Assembly: GCA_025504975.1 (NCBI GenBank)
Contig: JANUWI010000004.1
Location: forward strand, 248,001 to 312,000
Reading direction: 5' to 3'
DNA length: 64,000 nt
Source: Plenodomus lindquistii
Taxonomy: Eukaryota > Ascomycota > Dothideomycetes > Pleosporales > Leptosphaeriaceae
Shown here: in pieces, positions 23,801 to 35,336 of the stretch
How positions within the stretch are numbered: the first letter of the stretch is position 1
Layout: each line of letters opens with the position of its first letter
Position numbers and translations under genes: made by a program
Notes under the pieces: generated by a model
The model's input: only the letters and a program-made list of their open reading frames with translations
Database searches by the model: none
What the model was told of the DNA's origin: nothing

Positions 23801-25089
23801 CGCTGGTCCGGGATGTGCGCTCGCAGACTCGGGTCCAACCACAAACAATCCGTTCTTCCAGAAAAGTCGTGATCCGCCACCTGCCGCAACGGTGTTGATG
23901 TCCAGCTGTGGTGACTGGATGGTAACACCAGCAGTCGTAGTCTCAAAGACATGATCATAGCGTCCAGCGCCATACCTACTCACATCTGTGCTCGTACCGC
24001 CCATGTCGAAGCCAATGACCGGGATCTGTGTCTCTGGATCGTACGATGTAAGCGCATAACCCACAACGCCTCCAGCCGGTCCCGAAAGTATTGCCTTTAG
24101 TCCTGAAAAGATGTCTACGTCAACCAGACCGCCATCAGACTGCATGAACTCGCATCTTGCACCCTTGGAACCCGACTCTTTCTTAACGCTTTTGGACCCG
24201 AGGCCCCCTTCAAATCCTTTGGAGAAGCCGTCAATGTACTTGCGAATGGCGGGTGTGAGATACGCGTCTGCGCAGGCTGATGTTGCCCGCGGAACCAGCT
24301 TGATCATGGGCATGAGTTCGTGGCTCAAGCTGACATGCTCGAATCCGATGTCTCTTGCTATCCTCCCAACCAACGCCTCATGGTTGGGGTATGTATATCC
24401 GTGCATCAAGCAAACCGCGATGCTCCTCAATCCACTGTCATAAACTTCTTGTAATTGTTCTCTTATTGCGTCTTCTTGCGGTCTTTGCAGTATCCTCACT
24501 GTCTCCCCAGAGAGTCCCTTGACAAGCTCGGCAGTCACGCCCGCCTCTTCGATGACCTTGGCATCCGTCGATTTCCTCTCTGGATCCTCGGCATAGTCCT
24601 CCAGCGTAACTCTTTCGTCGATTTCTACAACGCGCTTGTACAGCACCTCAGGCTTCCGTATGTCGAGCGCAAAGATGTTCGGTCGACTTTGATTACCAAT
24701 CTCCAAGCAGTCCTTGAATCCCTTGGTCACCACCATGGCAATATCCTCTCCTTTACGCTCGAGTAGCGCATTCGTAGCGACTGTAGTACCCATGCGTATA
24801 CTTTCGATCTTGGATGTGTCGAGCGGCTGGCCACGGGGGATGTCGGTGCCGGTGAATCTGGATAGAAGACGCCGAATGCCTTCAAGGGGCGCGTCATCGT
24901 AATTCGAAGGGTCGACAGAGAGGAGTTTAATGATTACATCGTCTTCCATCTTGCCCGTACCAGGGTTGCCGACACAGTCAGTGAAGGTGCCGCCGCGCTA
25001 ATTAGTCAGAGGCATTTCTGAAGTATCAAAATGGTACGTACATCTATCGCGATGCGAATTCCCCGCTCACTGATTTGTGTTGTCGCCAT
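20890..25089 (-). CDS. OXP1: 5-Oxoprolinase (ATP-hydrolysing)
   Basis: Opens 5-oxo-L-proline to glutamate with ATP, part of glutathione turnover in the cytosol. Exons 25089-25042, 24997-22546 and 22496-20890 give 1,368 residues, the usual size for the fused eukaryotic enzyme. The first exon is just 16 codons (MATTQISERGIRIAID) and joins to RGGTFTDCVGNPGTGKMEDD, restoring the conserved N-terminal nucleotide-binding loop. HyuA-type domain: MGTTVATNALLERKGEDIA, CLMHGYTYPNHE and GFDMGGTSTDVSRYG. HyuB-type domain begins at about residue 780 with MSNHPMFGGTHLPDITV and ends with IHTPGGGAWG. Related hydantoinases share both domains, but the fusion and the match along the whole chain favour 5-oxoprolinase. 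Confidence 0.93.
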
Positions 25090-26337
25090 TGTATCGTTTG
25101 TTTGCTTGTGGCTTGAACTCCAGCGCTCCTATCGTTGGCCCTGAGAGGATTATCGCGCGACTTAATCTTCACAGTAAAAATTTTGCAGCCGCATTAAGAA
25201 GATAAAGGATCCCAGTGAGTAAGGAAATGCCCGATGGATTTGTGTGTAATTATCTACATACGCGTTATGAACCATCCACAGGAGTGGGGCGTTGAGAGCT
25301 TCCCCGCGGTGCTTGTGTTTTGTCATCCCGACCGAACTCGTCATCGAGGTCTCCTAACCAAGTCGAGTTCGGCCCAGTTCAGCCTTGCGCACCCTTTTGC
25401 ATGCGCTGTATCTTTGCTATCTCTGCGCATCCTCCTTCGCTATGTGGTCGGCTTAAGGTCAGATCTTTACGGCTCTGCTCCCCAGTACACAAACTCACGG
25501 GGCGTCTTTGACGATCACTAGGCACGATTCCCACCGCAGTGCACACCAAACAAACGCGCTGCCCGTCGGCTTTTTGTCGTGATTTCCCGATCGATCGTGA
25601 GACCCAGAGGGCACGACGCTACGCCTTGTATCAGAGATAATTTTTGTTCGATAATAAGCAGCATCCCCTTATTAGACTTGTATATGAGTAACAGTGAGTA
25701 ACAGTGAGCTCCAACCAGAGGTTAGAGTGCGCGAGTTTGTCTGGTGCTCGAAACCTTGATTCACCAACATCACGATGTGCATTGCCCCCCCGCCCCACCA
25801 GACTTCACATGCATTCTCAAACACAACATCAACAAGCCTCGGAAAGGCTGTTCGTGCCTACCTACTCGGAAGCAGTGCACATATGAGGACCTCTCTCGCT
25901 AAGCCCGGGGACGATCATTTCCCCGCATTTCGTCAAATGTCAGGACAGGGGTAATGCTGGAGGCGCGACAAAGTGTTACACAGTCTTGAGCCTTTTAGAT
26001 CATTTGGAAATGAACTTCCAAAGTTGACAGCGGTGGTCTTCCCAATGTCGGCGTGCGTCCGTGGATCACAGCGCATAATAGCGGGGAAATGAGGGCGATG
26101 AACCACGATTAGAACCAAAGTATACGAAGGGCCGGTATTCGTCGAGGACGTTGGGGGACAACAATCAAAGCAATGAGGGGATGTAGGTATGTCAGTCTGC
26201 CAGCGTGATCAGGGTAGAGACGTGAGACCGTATATAAAAGACTTGATCAACATCGCTCACAGCTCATCATCGACTGGCCATTCACTGCCTACTTGCCTCT
26301 CAGCTCTGTGCAACATACCACATTCGACAAAGCTATC
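25090..26337. other. Intergenic, divergent OXP1 and CFEM promoters
   Basis: No gene seen. The right end carries a TATA box for the CFEM gene. GTAACAGTGA is repeated in tandem near 25687. Confidence 0.55.
26231..26240 (+). promoter_or_regulatory. TATA box of the CFEM gene
   Basis: TATATAAAAG about 100 bases upstream of the ATG at 26338, a usual distance for a highly expressed fungal secreted-protein gene. Confidence 0.65.
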
Positions 26338-26785
26338 ATGAAGACCTCAATTCTACTCACCGCCTTCTCCCTTCTCGCGACCAGCGTGCTCGCCCAAACG
26401 GCTTGTGACGCCGCAGCCTCTGCAATCCCAACCTGTGGGGTAAGTGTCACTTGGTCATTTCCGTATCCTCATGGCTTCCCCTCCATCATCGAGCTCCTCA
26501 TTCAGCCCATTCAACATCTGCGTTTATTTCAGCCTTGCCTATCTTTTTCTGATATTCCTCCAGGTCCCTTGCATCTCCTCCGCCGCCTCCGCCGCAGGCT
26601 GCACAAATGGCGACTACCGCTGTCGCTGCTCCAGCGCTGAAGTCATCCAATCGTCCGCAATTGGCTGTGTTATTGGAGCCTGTGGTATACCTGCTGCGTT
26701 GGAGGTCCAAGCCAGTGGCAGTGCGGTTTGTGCTTGTGTCGCAACTGCTACCGGAAATGTTGTCGCGGTTACCACTGCTTTCTAG
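26338..26785 (+). CDS. Small secreted CFEM-domain protein
   Basis: Exons 26338-26439 and 26564-26785 give 107 residues. A clear signal peptide (MKTSILLTAFSLLATSVLAQ, cut after about residue 19) is followed by a CFEM cysteine pattern: ACDAAASAIPTCG, VPCISSAASAAGCTNGD, YRCRCSS, IGCVIGACG and AVCACVA. CFEM proteins are extracellular or wall-attached; known ones bind haem (Candida) or act in host-surface interaction. No GPI-attachment tail is present, so it is probably freely secreted. The intron sits between Gly and Val of TCG-VPC, a position common in CFEM genes. The function of this member is not known. Confidence 0.88.
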
Positions 26786-27096
26786 ATTAGACATCGAGAT
26801 GTGATCAGAGGATGAAATGCAACAATGCGTCATACATATATGATGGACCAATCCATTCTTTCTTAGTCGATCATCTCATGCAATAATTTCCAGGTTTAAC
26901 ATCGTGCAGGTCGCAGCGGCTAGACGATTCATATCATGTGCGAGCTTTGAGGATAGCACTTGACATTGGTCAATGATATAGCTGACCATACTGCATGTGT
27001 AGTGCTTGGGACCCAGATGTTCTGGTGTAGAATGTGGTTTCGAGCTGACATAAATAACTCACTGATGATGGCAAGTACTCATGGGATACCAGTTCT
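26786..27096. other. Intergenic, convergent 3' ends
   Basis: Convergent CFEM and glycosyltransferase 3' ends. No gene or repeat seen. Confidence 0.6.
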
Positions 27097-28338
27097 TCAT
27101 TTCATTGGGTCAGCCAGGCCATCCTGGCCTCTCATCGTCCCAAATTCATCACTCTCATAAAACCTCACCATCTCCACCCAAGTATCCATCCATTCCTTTC
27201 TCAACCACCCATCTGTTGGGACCCAGATCTTCTCATGCACGACATTCAACATACCTTCTTCATTTTCCTGCGGGAAGACCCCGCCCCACTTCCGTTCCAG
27301 CGTCGTTGCAGGAAATGGGCCTTCTTTACCAAACTGCCAGTTGAGGAAAGCCTGCTCAGCCATCAGGCAATTATACTTGTCCGTCTTGACATAATTCCGC
27401 AACAATCGCTGGTGCATGCGCAAAGAGGGTGTGAATACTATAGACCCAACGTTGACCTCAGTGCTCGTACCGCTCCATGTATCCTGAGCGACACCCGCAA
27501 AGACGAAGGGTTCGCATACAGATGTCCCGTCGAGTAAGATATCATCGAGTTGAACCTTATCCTCTGCGCATTGCTGTATAGGTGCAATGTCAAACATCTC
27601 GTCAATGTTGGCCAAAGGAAATGCGTCCGCATCCAAGAACAAGATGCGCTGAAATTCCACTTCCTTCCACATATTGAGCTTAGCAAAAAGATCTTTCCAT
27701 CGCTTTGCTACACCTGGGACATTGGGCGTCCATTCCACGGATGCAAGCTCGCGCACAATCGCGCCAGTACCCGCGAGCAGCGTACGTTGCTCTGCTGTTA
27801 CGTACTCGCCTACAAAGACGATGAAAGGGTACTTCGACGTGCGCGATCGACGAGACCACAGGATCCGGTAGATGAGTGAATGTATAGCTAGGAAGTATGG
27901 ATCGTGAATCGAGGGGTTCCTCGTCGCCATGAAAGTGGCATAGGCATATGTTTTCAGACCATTGAGGTCATAGTTATGTGGCGTCCTTGTCGCAAAGTTT
28001 TGTAAGACATTGACAGGTATATCGAGATCGAGGTCTCGCTGGAAAGGAAACTCAGGATCCTGGGCCGAGGCATCAAGTTCTGAAGATGGTGGTGGTGGAG
28101 CCAAAGATTCGACTAAGGATGCCGATGGGGCTAGTGAGACGCTGTCTTGATGTCCGCTTTGCACAAGGTTGTCAGAAATGGGTGTAGAACCGGTAAGATC
28201 CGCTTTCTTCTCTGGTGTCTTTACGATTGCTTTTCCCGTCCGAGACCTGTCGACCACGAGCTCTTGATCTTGTGACCATATGAAGATGATTCCGATGACC
28301 AAAAGTGTTGATAAGGCTACGTTATGTCGCCTTTTCAT
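27097..28338 (-). CDS. GT8-like type II membrane glycosyltransferase
   Basis: Single-exon gene of 413 residues. A basic tip and one membrane anchor (RRHNVALSTLLVIGIIFIW, residues 3-21) give type II Golgi topology, followed by a Pro/Ser-rich stem to about residue 95. The catalytic part begins at YAYATFMATRNPSIHDPYFLA. It contains KLNMWKEVEFQRILFLDADAF with the metal-binding DAD motif at about residue 242, and later FVFAGVAQDTWSG and VNVGSIVFTPS. This pattern fits the GT8/GNT1 group (GlcNAc or other hexose transfer, glycogenin-like fold). Donor and acceptor cannot be told from sequence. Confidence 0.82.
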   Translation of the reverse strand: MKRRHNVALSTLLVIGIIFIWSQDQELVVDRSRTGKAIVKTPEKKADLTGSTPISDNLVQSGHQDSVSLAPSASLVESLAPPPPSSELDASAQDPEFPFQRDLDLDIPVNVLQNFATRTPHNYDLNGLKTYAYATFMATRNPSIHDPYFLAIHSLIYRILWSRRSRTSKYPFIVFVGEYVTAEQRTLLAGTGAIVRELASVEWTPNVPGVAKRWKDLFAKLNMWKEVEFQRILFLDADAFPLANIDEMFDIAPIQQCAEDKVQLDDILLDGTSVCEPFVFAGVAQDTWSGTSTEVNVGSIVFTPSLRMHQRLLRNYVKTDKYNCLMAEQAFLNWQFGKEGPFPATTLERKWGGVFPQENEEGMLNVVHEKIWVPTDGWLRKEWMDTWVEMVRFYESDEFGTMRGQDGLADPMK

Positions 28339-29241
28339 TGTAGGAAGTTTGTTATTGACAGCTTAGAGAAGCCCGCAATTTTGTTCTATTTAGGGTGATG
28401 TTCATATTCACATGCCACTTCCTCTCCGCAGCCTCGGCAGATATCTAGGGAAGTACCATGGTATTTCACTTGCCATTACTGATTAAGAAAGTCGTTGCGT
28501 AACGGGCTCGGTATGCGCAACCACAACTCCGCAAATTTACGTCGCATACTTGAGCATGACACAACAATACGAAAAGCCTAAGAATGCTACCCCGAGATGA
28601 TACCTGTAATGATCATCCTGTCAGTGCAGGGATCATATGTTAAACGCGGAGGCGTTCCCCGTGGGGTACGTAGCGCCGGAGCAAACGCCACATCAGATGA
28701 TCATGGACGGTACGTCTCAACTTTGCCAACGTTCTCGTACAGGATATTTGCACATCAGGTCGCACCCCCGTATAAAGCCAGTTCCAAAGCAACAGTTCAT
28801 CAAACTTACACCTAGACGGGTGCGGTTTCAACGTGCAGATATCCTGAATCACTGCAATAGCCCCTCACATGCGGCAAATCTCGCAGTGGCCCAATCATCG
28901 ATGGCATTTCACGAGAATCGAGAGATGACAATGCAGTTTTCCCAAAGCAGTCTTGGAGGCTTGAACGAATGAGAGTCGATACATCTAGTCTCCTAAAAGT
29001 TAGCAGTCCTTGTAGAGTTGCATTCGATTTGGTCTAACTTTGACGCATGATGTTCCCTACTCTACGAAGGATGCTCGACGATTTTGGTAGTGTAGCATTG
29101 CGTCAATGAAACCGAGTACTTCGCTAGAAAAGCTTTAGGGTCATGTGAACTTGCGAAGCTAAGCCTATGATGCAACAGGCTCCTCTGAACAGGCTGTACG
29201 CGACATGCGTCCGATTCTGGCAGAATCTCGAGCGACCTCGA
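28339..29241. other. Intergenic, no supported gene
   Basis: Short frames only. Contains the promoter of the GT8-like gene and the 3' end of the acyltransferase gene. Confidence 0.5.
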
Positions 29242-30775
29242 TCATCGCCTCAGTGACTGGGGCTCCGCCAGCATCTTTCTGTACAGCCAGTTTGAAACCC
29301 TGACACTCGGCTCATCAATGAGCTTCGTGACGACTTCAGCCGCGTAAAGCGTGACCGGAAAAATGACAAGCTGTGGCAGCCAGAACGCGAGCTCCAGGCC
29401 CAATGGACCTTTCTTTGATAGTGGGAACTTGTTGACCCACCCGGGAATACTCTTCACATGCGTTTCTCTGTTCATTCCTACTGCTGCATAGATACTGCAT
29501 CTAGTGTCAGTAACGACGAAAATATACAGTGGGGCCTGAGTAGTACCGGTCAGCAACCAACCAAATAATAGGTCCATGAACAAGGTAAAGGGCGAACGAG
29601 ATGCGTGCAAGGTACTGGCACATTCGATTTTCGAAGAAGCGCTTCAACCATGGCAATCGTGGCACTGACGCGATAGCCAGGACAGCCGCCCAGGATAGAT
29701 AGAACCACTTTGCATCGAGGACAGCTTGCGGTTTGAGGCGAGACAGCCATTTCCAACCAGGCGACTTGGTGAGAAGTGTGTGGCGATCGAATTCGGTTGC
29801 ATCGCACGAGGGCACTCCACTAAGGTAGAGTGCCACGATGAATAAATGGAAGAACAAGAATTCTTTGAAGCTCTCCAGCATCGATAGAAAGCGAGGCAAC
29901 TTCTCTGCCTGGGCCAGTAGATCGAGATCGCAAAGCAGCATACCGGCCATAAAGAGTGCGCAATGATAGCCATCTACGATGTACATGAAGTACAAGATCA
30001 ATGCCATCTCACACCAGAGTCGAGCGTTCCTTGTACACCGAGCGAGTGCCAGTAAGGCCGTGTAGATTACGATCGAACCCTGAAACTCCAGTGGAATTGT
30101 CCAAGTGTAGGCATGGTAGTTTGTGGCGAACTCGAAATGGTTGGCGGAAAACACGAAGCTGTAGTTCTTGAATGTTCTGTACCAATGCTTGACATCTTCT
30201 GGCCACGAATCACTCGTCTCGTGCAAATCCAGCCAAATACCAGTTGCGTGTCGCATGGACAGCCACAACAAGGTGACAACGGCGATGGGAACGTAAAGGC
30301 GCAGCCACCGACGGAACAGGGCGGATCCGACAACTTCCCCAATGTTCTGACATTGGCTTTTGTGGATGAGGCCCATAGACTTGACGGAAAGTACATATCC
30401 TGAAATTACAAAGAAGATAGACACTGCGAAGTGTCCTCCAGAGAATGCGGTCCGCACAATGGGCAAGGCGGCGAAGTAGTGCCTGCCTTGGAAGCCGAAG
30501 GAGTTCTCGAATACCATGTTGCCTTCGGTGCCGTGTGCCCACAACTGGTTGTGATGAACGTAGACGAGGAGCGCAGCAAAGCCGCGTAGGCCATCGAGCC
30601 ACGCTGTAGGTCGAAAGAAGTTCCCCTTCAGACTGCCAGATCGCAATGAGAGGAACTCAGGGCGTACAGCGTTAACGCTCCATCTGTTTGTTTGAGTCGG
30701 CTTCCACGTTCCAGAGTGAATATTGACTTCCTCCATGTTGCCATGGTCCAGAAGTCCGTCGAGTTTGGCTGGCAT
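29242..30775 (-). CDS. Acyltransferase-3 family membrane protein
   Basis: Exons 30775-29547 and 29494-29242 give 493 residues. Members of this family (OafA/YrhL type) transfer acetyl or other acyl groups to sugars and other small molecules across a membrane. Visible: TAWLDGLRGFAALLVYVHHNQ with the conserved His pair, SGGHFAVSIFFVISGYVLS, RRWLRLYVPIAVVTLLWL, WTIPLEFQGSIVIY, and after the intron the closing segments LVHGPIIWLVADRIYAAVG and LAFWLPQLVIFPVTLYAAEVV. About ten membrane segments. The join across 29546-29495 restores the usual HGP...GDR-type last loop. It lies between two glycosyltransferase genes, so a glycan substrate is possible but not shown. Confidence 0.88.
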
Positions 30776-31519
30776 TGTCTAGAGTGGCTGAGTGGTGTAT
30801 TGCAGTTTAGATTCTACAATATCGTCTTTGGCCAGGCGCTGCTAACACCTAGGCCGTGGTGTTCAAGGTCGATACGACTAGTTGCCTAGCTTCTTCACCG
30901 TCAGGCGGTTAGATCTACAACGTGAGACTGACATGTGAAGCAAGACACAATGTACTCATACCGAGGCCCGTGAAAGCTGTAATGTACCCTGGTTGAAAAT
31001 TGCACGAGGTGGGGAATCTGCTTCACGTGGCCGAGGCTAGGGACATCGATATTAGAAGCAGTGAATTGGACCAAATGCTTGGGCCTCATCCTCTAACCTA
31101 ATTAGTTTGCTCCCCTTACAGCTATGCAGGGTGTGGGCGGGGTATAGTGATAGCTGTAGATCAACGTCCAAAAAGACTGATCTAGCCGAAAGTCCGACCG
31201 GGATGGCCTGTACAAGCTTTCTACTTCGCTACCTTGCTTCAACCTTGTTGTCTTTTAGCCCCAATCACTCCTGTCGAAAACATTGGTTGGATGCAGTGTG
31301 CCTTGCGCAACCTTGTTGTACTCGGTCTTTCACCTGTCAATACTGTACGTATCGACATACCGAGGGCTAATCAAAGTCTGTGGTTGGTCTTAATTGCGAC
31401 GGGAATCATGAAGCGTCAAGAGGCTCGCGGATCAGGCAGCTCGAAGGTGTGGAGACTGCAAGCGTAGAGGAAATTGGCAAAAAGAGAGGCCAGTGCCGCG
31501 GTTTCGTGATAACATCAAG
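30776..31519. other. Divergent promoter, acyltransferase and GT32
   Basis: No gene seen. The two flanking genes are transcribed away from each other. Confidence 0.55.
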
Positions 31520-32804
31520 ATGCGCACTCGATCAAGGTCACCGCCAGAGCTTCGTTTGATCACCAATATGCCTCCCCACTCGCCACTCACATCACACTTT
31601 TCTGGCAAGCTTACAAGCCAAGTCCGGCGAATATTGCCAGCATATCTTGCATTCATCTTCTTGTTCCTCTTCTTCACAAATGCGCACTTCTTTACCACAC
31701 CCATACGAGCAGCGCATAAATATCGACGGGAGCTCAAGTATCAACAGCCGCTGCAAGCTTCAACTACTGTCATCCCGAGAAAAGTCTGGCAGACATGGAA
31801 AGTCGGATCCGTGTTTTTCGATCAGCGTGATTCGGATTCCGCAAAGACCTGGTTGGCGAAGAATCCTGGTCATCGTTACGAGGTCCTCACCGACGAAAAT
31901 TCAGGACAGTATCTCGAATGGCACTATGGTCCCAATGGTTTCAACCGTCCTGAGATCGTAGAGCTCTACCGTGAGTTGAACATAACCATAATCAAGGCGG
32001 ATCTCCTACGGTATCTGGTCATGTATGCGGAAGGCGGCGTGTATGCAGACATCGATGTGGAGTGCTTGCGTCCCATCGATCGCTTCATACCGGAACGGTA
32101 CCAGGAAAAAAACGTGGATATGATAATCGGGGTTGAAATCGACGAGCCCGCGTTCATCGACCATCCTGTGCTCGGCTTAAAATGTATGTCGTTCTGCCAG
32201 TGGACCTTCGCCGCGAAGCCTCGTCTCCCAGTCATGATGAGGCTCATTGAGAACATCCAAGATTGGCTTCACGACCTTTCTAAAGAGAAGAATGTACCGA
32301 TCTCACAATTAGAGCTAGACTTCAACGAAGTCATCAGTGGTACCGGTCCATCGGCATTCACAAGAGCGGTATTGGAGCAAATGACAGCTCAGAACCATGG
32401 TAAGGAGGTCACCTGGGAGCACTTCCACAATCTTGCCGAGTCCAGACTTGTGAACGGTGTGCTGGTGCTCAACGTAGAAGCCTTTGCTGCCGGTCAAGGA
32501 CACAGTGACTCTGGCAACCACGATTCGCGAGGAGCGCTCGTCAAGCACCATTACCATGCTAGTGGATGGCCCTCACGCCACCCTCGTCACAATCACCCCA
32601 TGTTCGGAGAGGTTGAGCAGTGCAATTGGCGACCCGACTGCGTTGCTGAATGGGTAAGTCCAGCTGCGGGAAATACCAAATCCGTATTTTGTTAACCGTG
32701 TATAGGATAAGAATGTCGCTGAATGGGACACTCTCTCAAAGGAGGAACAAGACAAGCGCCTCGCTAGCAAACTGGCACTGTCTGCTGCACAGCAACCTCA
32801 GTGA
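31520..32804 (+). CDS. OCH1-like GT32 glycosyltransferase
   Basis: Exons 31520-32653 and 32706-32804 give 410 residues. A type II anchor (ILPAYLAFIFLFLFFTNAHFF, residues 38-58) leads to a GT32 catalytic domain. It begins with VIPRKVWQTWK, has KADLLRYLVMYAEGGVYADID with the DxD metal site, and ends with HHYHASGWP. Yeast Och1 in this family starts the outer mannose chain of N-glycans; fungi have many paralogues. The start at 31520 is the first ATG; the open frame runs further upstream without one. The second exon adds a charged tail (WDKNVAEWDTLSKEEQDKRL), and without splicing the protein would end a few residues after the donor. Confidence 0.88.
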
Positions 32805-33632
32805 GGCTATCGCTGGATATTGGAGGCACTAGGACCTCTCTTCTCATAATTTGTCTTCTTGGTATGATTCCGTCCTGTGAGTCCTGCTGGAGTTACATGC
32901 ACTTGGAAGCACGGGAATCTCATCCTCAGTGGGACCGCGGGCCTAGTTTGGCAAGGACAGCGGTGCAGAGGCGAGGCCAGCTTGTGAGCTATTACGCGGC
33001 ATCTCACGAGGAGAGCAGAGCGGCCGTATGTGGAGGAGACACTTTATTACGATACTGCCGTGGAATGAGCCGGATGTGTGTCGCAGACGCTAGGAGCGTC
33101 GGGATTGCTTATGTCGTAAGGCGGTGATTCCGGAGGTTCGTTCTCGGTCCACATGCAATGAGTCGCGAACTGCCTTAGTCAGCGCATTATGTAATCGTCA
33201 ATCACACCTCTGCTTCGTCTGATCTGATGTACATGGCAATCACATTGCCATTGCCCATATCTCGGAGATTGAGTTCATGCTGCCAGTATGTCGTCTTTGG
33301 GATGTTCGTATGACGTCTGATTCTGCCGCGCCTGATTAATTACCGCCTAACAAACCGGGAAGACCAAGTCGCGTCGCGTCGCGTCGCGTCACGCATCCGG
33401 CATTGGAGTGCGCGTCATCTGGCACACTGCCATATTCCAACGAGCCGTTGTGTCAAAGCAAACATGGCTGATGGCTATGGTATCCAAAATTAATTGCCAT
33501 GTCGGTGGCTTAGCGGCGAATTTTCCTGGGCAGCCGTTCGGATGCTGACAGGACACGCCATCAAAATAATCATCTCTGGCATGGACAATTCCTCCTTGAC
33601 GTTTTGACAGCCATCGGTTGGCCAGGTCCAGC
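32805..33632. other. Intergenic with a short GTCGC repeat
   Basis: No supported gene. A GTCGC pentamer array lies at about 33369-33389. Confidence 0.5.
33369..33389. repeat. Short GTCGC tandem repeat
   Basis: About four perfect pentamers GTCGC, then a diverged copy. Short enough to be a chance slippage repeat. Confidence 0.8.
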
Positions 33633-35336
33633 ATGATGCAGACAATTGAGTCAAGTCGTGTTGACGCGTCGGTCGAACTCATTAATCGTGAGTTTGCTCC
33701 CGACACGTGTTCATTTTCCGCTTCAGCGCGTGGTCCAGTTGTTATCATCGATATCCTTGCAATCGCTAATACTATCGCAGTTATTCGTACGACATTGATC
33801 TTTATTCGCGATGTTACAAAGGGAAGGGATGATTGTAGCGAGAGCACAATCGCTCTTAGCAATACACTCACATTTCTTGACGCCTTCCACTGTCTCTGCT
33901 TTGACGAAGAGCGCGGTATCTTGCACGACACGCGTGCTCATTGTATATTGTCCTATGACGTTGAGCATACGTTGTATACACTGAATAAGTCACTAGCTTC
34001 GCACAGAGAGGCTTGGAGATATATTGGCCGGCCAGCGAACCCAATTGTCGACGAAAGGACAACCGGAAATGGATCACGCCAGCGTGCAACATCAGTAGAC
34101 CCCAAGCATGGCCGCTCGAAGTGGAGAGACGAGATTAAAGAGCGGTCCCAACTCTGGCGAGAACGAGCGCGACCAGGAATGTGGGATGCTCTTTTCGGCG
34201 TTGACGAGATGAAGGTGCTTATGCGAGGCTGTTCTACATCAGTATGTCGCCTGCGACAGTCACTGGAGATCATCTGCCTCGTCTTAGGCCCACCGACTGT
34301 CAACTATTGGAAGAGCGAAGAAGCAGCGTTGCTTGGGATCCAGACTGCACTTGAGCGGCAATACCGCGCAGGGAACACGCCGTCTGGTGACTACAGAGCC
34401 CTACGAGGCCGGATCAGAGACGGAATCAGTGTTATGCAGATGTCCACGAACCTTATCAAGACTGTGTATGCGGAAGGCAAAGAAGGAATGGACGTTTTGG
34501 TCGAACCCCGATCAGACTCTGATACACCAATCGAGTTCATGTGCCATCTGACTTGGTTATTACAGGCTCCAAAGAACCACACGCCTGCCACAAGTCTGAC
34601 CAAACTTCACGATTACAGTCTTTCCTCTCTTCCATGTATAGGCTTTATCGACGACGCCGAAAACTCACGCAGTCTGATCCTGTACCGTTCGCCTCAAAGT
34701 CATCCCTGGGCATCTAGTCCACCATCACTACACGACTTAATCTCGAAAGGTGATCGCGCCCAGCTATCGCTTGGCCGGCGATTCCTCGCCGCTAGAACAC
34801 TCGCGGCGACACTACTTGAGACGCACACATCTGGCTGGATACACGGCAACGTGCAATCGCGTAGCATTATAATGCTGCCTCGCGATTTGAACGCTACCGA
34901 GTTAACACCAACCTTCGTGGGATGGGGCGTCTTGCAATCCGATGCGGCTATTCAGTACTCATTGGAACCAAATCTTTACCGTCACCATGATCGGTTTGGC
35001 CAAGCATCATCTGAGTGCACGAACGATCATGACATATATTCTCTAGGCATTATACTACTCGAGATTGGTCTCTGGAAAACAATGGCAGCGTTGTTTGAGC
35101 GGCGGCTAGAGAAGACTCCACATTTCAATTTCGCACAGCAGGAGGATATGTACTCTCGAATTCATAATGCTACTCTTGACTGGGCACGCAGCATCGAGAT
35201 CGAGAGGACCATGGGCAAGCAATATGCTCACGTCGTACTCCAATGTCTTACATGGCACCGAACAGATCCAATCGAAGGTCTGATCGAGTTTCGAAAACAA
35301 GTCGTGGACGCTTTGACGACTGGCTGTGAGCTTTGA
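33633..35336 (+). CDS. Pseudokinase protein, HET/prion-inhibition type
   Basis: Single-exon gene of 567 residues from the first ATG (a second ATG follows directly). The N-terminal 220 residues are helix-rich with a hydrophobic stretch (PVVIIDILAIANTIAVIRTTLIFI) and a weak likeness to the HeLo-like regions of fungal incompatibility proteins. The C-terminal 250 residues resemble a protein kinase fold: LAARTLAATLLETHTSGWIHGNV at the catalytic loop, then a late-lobe DHDIYSLGIILLEIGLWKTM. The catalytic residues are missing: the HRD site reads HGN, the loop Asn is Ser, and the DFG site reads VGWG. So it is a pseudokinase. The arrangement is common among fungal cell-death and allorecognition proteins, but no partner NLR gene is in this window. 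Confidence 0.7.
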   Translation: MMQTIESSRVDASVELINREFAPDTCSFSASARGPVVIIDILAIANTIAVIRTTLIFIRDVTKGRDDCSESTIALSNTLTFLDAFHCLCFDEERGILHDTRAHCILSYDVEHTLYTLNKSLASHREAWRYIGRPANPIVDERTTGNGSRQRATSVDPKHGRSKWRDEIKERSQLWRERARPGMWDALFGVDEMKVLMRGCSTSVCRLRQSLEIICLVLGPPTVNYWKSEEAALLGIQTALERQYRAGNTPSGDYRALRGRIRDGISVMQMSTNLIKTVYAEGKEGMDVLVEPRSDSDTPIEFMCHLTWLLQAPKNHTPATSLTKLHDYSLSSLPCIGFIDDAENSRSLILYRSPQSHPWASSPPSLHDLISKGDRAQLSLGRRFLAARTLAATLLETHTSGWIHGNVQSRSIIMLPRDLNATELTPTFVGWGVLQSDAAIQYSLEPNLYRHHDRFGQASSECTNDHDIYSLGIILLEIGLWKTMAALFERRLEKTPHFNFAQQEDMYSRIHNATLDWARSIEIERTMGKQYAHVVLQCLTWHRTDPIEGLIEFRKQVVDALTTGCEL

